Positions 60,062 through 64,000 of a stretch of 64,000 nucleotides of DNA are shown here, one piece after another. The stretch is from Paenibacillus pabuli NBRC 13638 (lineage in GTDB: Bacteria; Bacillota; Bacilli; Paenibacillales; Paenibacillaceae), in contig NZ_BCNM01000010.1 of assembly GCF_001514495.1 (NCBI RefSeq), positions 62,001 to 126,000 of the forward strand. The letters are read 5' to 3'. Each line of letters opens with the position of its first letter. Position 1 is the stretch's first letter. Both the position numbers and the translations under genes were made by a program. The notes beneath the pieces are model-generated. The model made no database searches. It worked only from the letters and a program-made list of their open reading frames with translations, and was not told the origin of the DNA.

Positions 60062-60091
60062 GGCTCCACGTCGTGGGGTCATTTTCTTTTT
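60062..60091 (+). terminator. Terminator-like hairpin in the ktrB leader
   Basis: GGCTCCAC pairs with GTGGGGTC (two wobbles), followed by ATTTTCTTTTT. An upstream CTCCGAA (59994-60000) can pair with TTCGGAG (60052-60058). This is an attenuator-like layout before ktrB; no known riboswitch consensus was recognised. The remaining 59646-60113 gap shows no gene. Confidence 0.4.
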
Positions 60092-60113
60092 GGCAGAGGT
60101 GGATGATACTCAA

Positions 60114-61454
60114 GTGAAAATGAATGTTCAATGGATGCGTCTATCACCACCCCGAATTCTGGTCCTAGGCTTTGCGGGTATTATATTGCTCGGGACACTT
60201 CTGTTGATGCTCCCGGCATCCAGTCGAAGCGGGGTCAGCCTTTCTTTTATTGACGCACTCTTCACTGCGACTTCCGCAGTCTGTGTAACGGGGCTGGTTG
60301 TAGTGGATACGGGTACTCATTTTTCGACGTTGGGTCAGATCATAATTGCAATCCTGATTCAAATTGGCGGCCTTGGCTTTATGACGATGTCGACACTGGT
60401 GGCGATTGCATTCAAACGGCGGATCTCACTGCGTGAGCGGCTGATTTTGCAGGAAGCGATGAACCAGAGTACGATGGAGGGAATTGTCCGCCTTATTCGC
60501 AAGGTTGTGATCTACTCGCTCATTTTGGAAGGCATATGTGGCACGTTATTCGCCATTCGCTGGTCGTTCGACATGCCAATGGGGCAGGCCATTTATTATG
60601 GATATTGGCATGCCATCTCCATGTTCAACAATGCCGGCTTCGATATGTTCGGAGAATTCCGCAGCTTAACGGGGTATGTATATGATCCGCTGGTGAATTT
60701 TACAGCCATGTTCCTGATTATTGCAGGGGGTATCGGTTTTGTCGTTCTGTCTGATCTGGTGGAGTATCGGAGGACAAAGAAGCTGTCGCTGCATTCCAAA
60801 GTGGTATTGCTGACAACAGGATTGTTAATCGTATTTGGAGCACTGGTTATTTTTATATTTGAATTCAGTAATCCCCGGACACTTGGTGGGTTGAACTGGG
60901 GTGGTAAAATTCTCGGTTCGTTCTTCCAGTCGGTCACGCCGCGGACGGCAGGTGCCAATACGGTTGATATTGCGGGCCTTAGGCAGGCAACGCAGTTTTT
61001 CATCATTATACTGATGTTTATCGGGGCCTCTCCGGGTTCCACGGGAGGCGGGATCAAAACGACCACCTTTATGATTATGATCGGGGCTGTTGTCGCGATG
61101 ATTCGTGGGAGGGAAGATATTGTCTTTTTCAGGTACCGGCTCTTACAGGAACGGATTTTCAAAGCATTGACGATTACGCTCCTCGCACTGTTGCTGATTA
61201 TCGCGGTCACGATGGTGCTCAGTACAACGGAAGACAGCAGTTTTCTGACGATTTTATTTGAGACAACATCAGCTTTTAGTACGGTCGGTTTGTCTATGGG
61301 ACTTACGCTGAAGCTGACCACGATCGGCAAGCTTTTGATCTGTTTCACCATGTTTGCAGGGCGTCTTGGACCTATTACACTCGCGTATGCACTCGGACAG
61401 AAAAAGGGTAAAGAGTTGTACAGGTATCCGGAAGGCAAAATGATTATTGGATGA
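60114..61454 (+). CDS. ktrB: Potassium uptake channel subunit KtrB (TrkH family)
   Basis: The K+-translocating membrane subunit of the KtrAB system has about 446 aa. Four pore repeats are visible, with selectivity-filter regions such as TATSAVCVTGL, FNNAGFDMFG, VTPRTAGANTVD and ETTSAFSTVGLSMGLT. The ligand-gate-type GASPGSTGGGIKTTTF loop follows the third pore. GTG at 60114 with AGAGGTGG upstream is preferred; the open frame extends further up, but it runs through a terminator-like hairpin and has no family-like residues. It starts the two-gene operon with ktrA, 17 bp downstream. Confidence 0.93.
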   Translation: MKMNVQWMRLSPPRILVLGFAGIILLGTLLLMLPASSRSGVSLSFIDALFTATSAVCVTGLVVVDTGTHFSTLGQIIIAILIQIGGLGFMTMSTLVAIAFKRRISLRERLILQEAMNQSTMEGIVRLIRKVVIYSLILEGICGTLFAIRWSFDMPMGQAIYYGYWHAISMFNNAGFDMFGEFRSLTGYVYDPLVNFTAMFLIIAGGIGFVVLSDLVEYRRTKKLSLHSKVVLLTTGLLIVFGALVIFIFEFSNPRTLGGLNWGGKILGSFFQSVTPRTAGANTVDIAGLRQATQFFIIILMFIGASPGSTGGGIKTTTFMIMIGAVVAMIRGREDIVFFRYRLLQERIFKALTITLLALLLIIAVTMVLSTTEDSSFLTILFETTSAFSTVGLSMGLTLKLTTIGKLLICFTMFAGRLGPITLAYALGQKKGKELYRYPEGKMIIG

Positions 61455-61471
61455 GGGGTTCGTGAAGAACA

Positions 61472-62143
61472 ATGAAAACACAGCAGTTTGCAGTGATTGG
61501 GCTTGGGCGCTTTGGTTCCAGTCTGGCACAGGAATTAATGGAGCTTGGCTATGAAGTGCTGGGTATTGATAAAAATGAAGAAGTTGTCGAAGACATGAGT
61601 GAATTGGTCACCCATGCCGTCGTCGCGGACTCAACCGATGAAGAAGTGCTGCGTTCCCTGGGCATCCGCAATTTCGACTGCTGCATCGTTGCCATCGGTG
61701 CGGATATCCAGACCAGTATTCTCACTGCCATTCTATTGAAAGAGCTCGGCGTAAAAACGGTTGTGGCCAAGGCGATCTCGGTTCTTCATGGACGGGCACT
61801 GGATAAGCTGGGAATTGATCGTGTCGTGTACCCTGAGCGTGACATGGGCATCCGGGTTGCCCATCAACTGGTCACCCCAAATCTGCTGGATTATATCGAA
61901 TTATCCGATGATTACAGTATTGTAGAGATGAAGGTTCCAGCCTGTCTGCATAATAAAACGCTGTCCACTCTGAATGCACGAGTACGCTTTGGTTGCAGCA
62001 TTGTAGCCTTGCAAAAGGAAACCGGGGTCATAATCGCCCCAACCGCTCTGGACTCGCTTCAGATGGGGGATATCATGGTGATTATTGGCATGAATGATGA
62101 CATTGATCGGTTTGAGGAAGAGGTGATCAGCCAGGAGGGCTGA
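61472..62143 (+). CDS. ktrA: Potassium uptake regulatory subunit KtrA (RCK/TrkA-N)
   Basis: The 223-aa cytosolic ring-forming subunit gates KtrB. The RCK_N Rossmann domain has FAVIGLGRFGSSLAQEL (GxGxxG) and the acidic IDKNEE that contacts nucleotide ribose. ADSTDEEVLRSLGI and VAKAISVLHGRALDKLGIDRVVYPERDMG are KtrA hallmarks. The RCK_C domain (about 140-220), which can bind c-di-AMP in the family, ends the protein. GAGGGGTTCGTG lies upstream of ATG. It directly follows ktrB. Confidence 0.95.
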   Translation: MKTQQFAVIGLGRFGSSLAQELMELGYEVLGIDKNEEVVEDMSELVTHAVVADSTDEEVLRSLGIRNFDCCIVAIGADIQTSILTAILLKELGVKTVVAKAISVLHGRALDKLGIDRVVYPERDMGIRVAHQLVTPNLLDYIELSDDYSIVEMKVPACLHNKTLSTLNARVRFGCSIVALQKETGVIIAPTALDSLQMGDIMVIIGMNDDIDRFEEEVISQEG

Positions 62144-62161
62144 TCTATCGATACGGAATAT

Positions 62162-62188
62162 GAATGCCGAGCATAGAGCTCGGCATTC
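62162..62188. terminator. Stem-loop between ktrA and the LysR gene
   Basis: GAATGCCGAGC pairs perfectly with GCTCGGCATTC around a 5-nt loop, without a T-run. It lies between two converging genes and probably blocks read-through or stabilises 3' ends. Confidence 0.6.
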
Positions 62189-62203
62189 GAATTGATATAA
62201 TGG

Positions 62204-63127
62204 CTAAGGCGTCGTGGTCCTCCGTGAGGGCAGCGGCGCCTTTGCTGTGAATAAAGCAGCCGTCTCCCTGACCCACTGTCTGGACGTTTCGCTGAGGTCT
62301 TCCTTTTCACCATAGATCATGCAGGTGGTGCGACGGGTCTGTTGAAGTTGTGGCAAATACACAGAGACAAGATCATTATCCGCAAGCAATTGAGGGCGGA
62401 GGTATGACTTGGGCAGCAGCGCTGCGGCTTTGCAGGTGGGCAGAAGGCGGACGATGGCTTCGAACGAATCAATCTCCATGCGAATATCGGGCATCACGGC
62501 GCAGCGCTGGAACAGGTCGTCCGTTAATTTGCGATACCATGTACCCTTGGAGAACGTAATCATCGGCAGATCCTGCAAATGCTCCATTCCCGCCTCCTGG
62601 CCGGAAAGGGGATGGGTTAGTGGCACAACCAGCTCCAGATGATCATCAAAGAGCGGAACACAGTTCAGCCCGGCTTCACTAATTGAAGAGGCAACAATGC
62701 CAACGTCTGCTTTTTTGTCCCGGACAAAAGAGACGATCTCATGGGTTTTCCCCGTCACCAGCTTGATCTCCGCGTTCGGATGTTTCTCCATAAATGCATT
62801 AACCAGAGGTGGTAAGGTGGTCTGAAGTGTCGTTAGACTGGCACCGAGCGTAATTGAACTTTGCTCTTCATCCTTGTATTGGGCCAGCATGGTCAAAAAT
62901 TTCTGCTGCTGCTGCTTCTGTTCTACCGCAAAAGTGTAGGCAACCTGGCCCACACTGGTTAACTCGAGTCGTTTACCACGGCGATGAAAGAGCGCCACCC
63001 CGAGTTCATCCTCCAATTTGGCGATTTTGCGTGACAGCGCGGGCTGTGACAGATTCAGCAATTTGGATGCACGATTCAGACTGGACTGCTCTACAACTGC
63101 AGCAAAAGCGTTTAGTTCTTCGAACAT
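62204..63127 (-). CDS. LysR-family transcriptional regulator
   Basis: The 307-aa regulator has an N-terminal winged HTH (ELNAFAAVVEQSSLNRASKLLNLSQPALSRKIAKLEDELGVALFHRRGKRLELT), followed by the LysR substrate-binding fold (about 90-295; ITLGASLTTLQTTLPPLV...). Its divergent position next to sdhC recalls CcpC/CitR-type regulators of TCA-cycle genes, but I cannot assign it. A palindromic site at 63227-63245 lies in the divergent promoter region. ATG at 63127 has GAGGTTAG upstream; an ATG two codons earlier is possible. The effector is unknown. Confidence 0.93.
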   Translation of the reverse strand: MFEELNAFAAVVEQSSLNRASKLLNLSQPALSRKIAKLEDELGVALFHRRGKRLELTSVGQVAYTFAVEQKQQQQKFLTMLAQYKDEEQSSITLGASLTTLQTTLPPLVNAFMEKHPNAEIKLVTGKTHEIVSFVRDKKADVGIVASSISEAGLNCVPLFDDHLELVVPLTHPLSGQEAGMEHLQDLPMITFSKGTWYRKLTDDLFQRCAVMPDIRMEIDSFEAIVRLLPTCKAAALLPKSYLRPQLLADNDLVSVYLPQLQQTRRTTCMIYGEKEDLSETSRQWVRETAALFTAKAPLPSRRTTTP

Positions 63128-63226
63128 AAGCACTAACCTCTTTTCTACTGGCGTACGGGGCTGTGAGGCATATCCTTGTCAAATACTTCACCATGTTGTA
63201 TGGCCTGCACATCCGATGTTTACAAC

Positions 63227-63245
63227 TTATACCTATAGGTTATAA
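63227..63245. promoter_or_regulatory. Palindromic operator in the LysR-sdhC divergent region
   Basis: TTATACCTATAGGTTATAA contains a perfect 10-bp palindrome (ACCTATAGGT) and imperfect flanks, with the T-N11-A-like symmetry usual for LysR boxes. It lies 100 bp upstream of the LysR ATG. Confidence 0.55.
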
Positions 63246-63345
63246 CATTTAATAATTATATTGCAATTCCCTTATAAGAAAAAAAGGAGTAACATGAGTC
63301 GTGACACAAGTTGTTCACACCTGAAGAAAACGGAACAATTTGTCG

Positions 63346-63366
63346 AACCTTTCCTTGGGAAAGGTT
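63346..63366 (+). other. Perfect hairpin in the sdhC leader
   Basis: AACCTTTCC and GGAAAGGTT flank a TTG loop, giving a 9-bp perfect stem 65 bp before the sdhC ATG. There is no T-run, so it is more likely an operator or an mRNA-stability element than a terminator. Confidence 0.5.
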
Positions 63367-63431
63367 TGTGTCATGATAAACGAATTTTATTTATGAAAAC
63401 GTTGTATTTAGCGAAAGGGGATCGACATTTT

Positions 63432-64000
63432 ATGAAAGGGTTTTACTCCAGAAAGCTGCACTCCTTGCTTGGCGTCATTCCGCTCAGTCTGTTTTTCATT
63501 GAGCATATGGTGACGAACTTCTCGGCAGTTGAAGGCGGCAAAGAAGGCTTTAACGATGCAGTTGCATTTCTGAATGGCCTGCCGCTCGTGATTGTACTTG
63601 AAACGCTTCTCATCTGGTTGCCGCTGTTCTATCACGGTGTATATGGTTTGTACATTGCCTATCAGGCCAAGCCTAACGTGGGACGTTATGGCAATGAGCG
63701 CAACTGGCGCTATACGTTGCAGCGCGTCAGCGGTGTCATTACGTTTGTATTCGTCATCTGGCACGTTTGGGAGACTCGTTTCCAGGTTGCGCTAGGGAAT
63801 GTCACACACGAAGAGCTTGGCGGTGTCATTCATGACATCGTGATGAACCCGGTAACGTTTATTTTATATCTGATCAGTGTGGTTGCGGCATCCTATCACT
63901 TTGCCAACGGCTTGTGGTCGTTCCTGGTTAGCTGGGGAATTACCGTCGGTCCACGTGCGCAGCGTGTATCTTCCTACATCTGCATGAGCTTGTTTGCAAT
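63432..64000 (+). CDS. sdhC: Succinate dehydrogenase cytochrome b558 subunit SdhC (partial, runs off the window)
   Basis: This is the di-heme membrane anchor of succinate:menaquinone oxidoreductase. The first 189 codons are present. They read KGFYSRKLHSLLGVIPLSLFFIEHMVTNFSAV, YHGVYGLYIAYQAKPNVGRYGNERNWRYTLQRVSG, FVIWHVWETRF and YHFANGLWSFLVSWGITVGPRAQ. Heme-ligand His candidates sit in LHSLLG, EHMV, FYHG, WHVW and YHFANG, as in the Bacillus SdhC type. AAAGGGG precedes the ATG. sdhA and sdhB should follow beyond the window. It is divergent from the LysR regulator. Confidence 0.95.
   Translation, partial: MKGFYSRKLHSLLGVIPLSLFFIEHMVTNFSAVEGGKEGFNDAVAFLNGLPLVIVLETLLIWLPLFYHGVYGLYIAYQAKPNVGRYGNERNWRYTLQRVSGVITFVFVIWHVWETRFQVALGNVTHEELGGVIHDIVMNPVTFILYLISVVAASYHFANGLWSFLVSWGITVGPRAQRVSSYICMSLFA

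Noticed and set aside
59960..60110. c-di-AMP (ydaO-type) riboswitch upstream of ktrB
   Set aside because: Expected from B. subtilis ktrAB, but the conserved ydaO core (GGTGAATCC and GCCGAATCCG-type segments) is not present.
60596..61438. 280-aa minus-strand open frame opposite ktrB
   Set aside because: KtrB pore motifs are on the plus strand. The antisense frame has unusual composition and no start signal.
1..64000. CRISPR arrays, tRNA and rRNA genes
   Set aside because: I saw no regularly spaced direct repeats of CRISPR type and no tRNA or rRNA consensus segments on either strand. A subtle tRNA could still be missed by eye.

Overview
The window looks like a chromosomal segment of a Paenibacillus-type, endospore-forming Firmicute. 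The evidence is strong AGGAGG-type ribosome binding sites, frequent TTG/GTG starts, Bacillus-like gene neighbourhoods (nifU-like, yuzB, yumC, ndh, yuiB, hemQ; trxA-uvrC), an Sda sporulation checkpoint gene with DnaA boxes, a YheC/YheD spore protein, and regulatory signals typical of Bacilli (S-box riboswitch, Pho box, Rex box, cre-like sites). The base composition appears moderate, roughly half G+C. I found no tRNA, rRNA or CRISPR array.

Layout. 1-5.1 kb holds heme A synthase (ctaA), a HEPN-like protein, and a methionine ABC importer (metNPQ) behind a SAM-I riboswitch with its own promoter and terminator. 5.2-11.2 kb is housekeeping and redox: DUF2167 protein, SDR, NifU-like protein, YuzB, an NDH-2-like flavoprotein, aminofutalosine synthase MqnE and an A-type Fe-S carrier. 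11.2-12.9 kb is a decayed mobile-element scar with a nonsense-mutated integrase fragment, an orphan membrane protein and an Xre-type repressor stub. 12.9-16.3 kb has an NAD(P)-binding protein under a palindromic operator, a secreted GH53 galactanase and an unexplained short leader/sRNA unit. 16.4-20.4 kb is polyphosphate metabolism: ppk1 behind three perfect Pho-box repeats, converging on and overlapping ppx. 20.6-26.5 kb holds a YheC/D protein, sda, a zinc-ribbon protein, ferredoxin-NADP reductase, Rex-boxed ndh, HemQ and YuiB.

26.8-54.5 kb is the most interesting part. dnaB and dnaI, which encode helicase-loading partners and are adjacent in many Firmicutes, are separated here by about 25 kb. 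Most of the separating block looks like an N-glycan (high-mannose) foraging locus: a secreted GH85 endo-beta-N-acetylglucosaminidase, a YesM/YesN-type two-component system, an ABC sugar importer without its own ATPase, and five apparently cytosolic glycosidases (GH3, GH38, GH125, an unassigned clan GH-A enzyme, and a second GH38). Identical cre-like 14-mers sit before the GH85 gene and before the importer operon. The proposed flow is extracellular release of the glycan, import, stepwise alpha-mannose trimming, and beta-mannoside hydrolysis by the unassigned GH-A protein or by GH3.

54.6-64 kb returns to conserved genes: a YqzM-like micropeptide, trxA, uvrC (with an acidic insertion), a CPBP-family membrane protease overlapping uvrC tail to tail, the KtrB/KtrA potassium system, a LysR regulator and the start of sdhC, cut by the window end. 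A family of roughly 185 bp dispersed repeats with imperfect terminal inverted repeats occurs at 14.5, 45.8 and 55.5-55.85 kb. The last site appears to be one copy inserted inside another.
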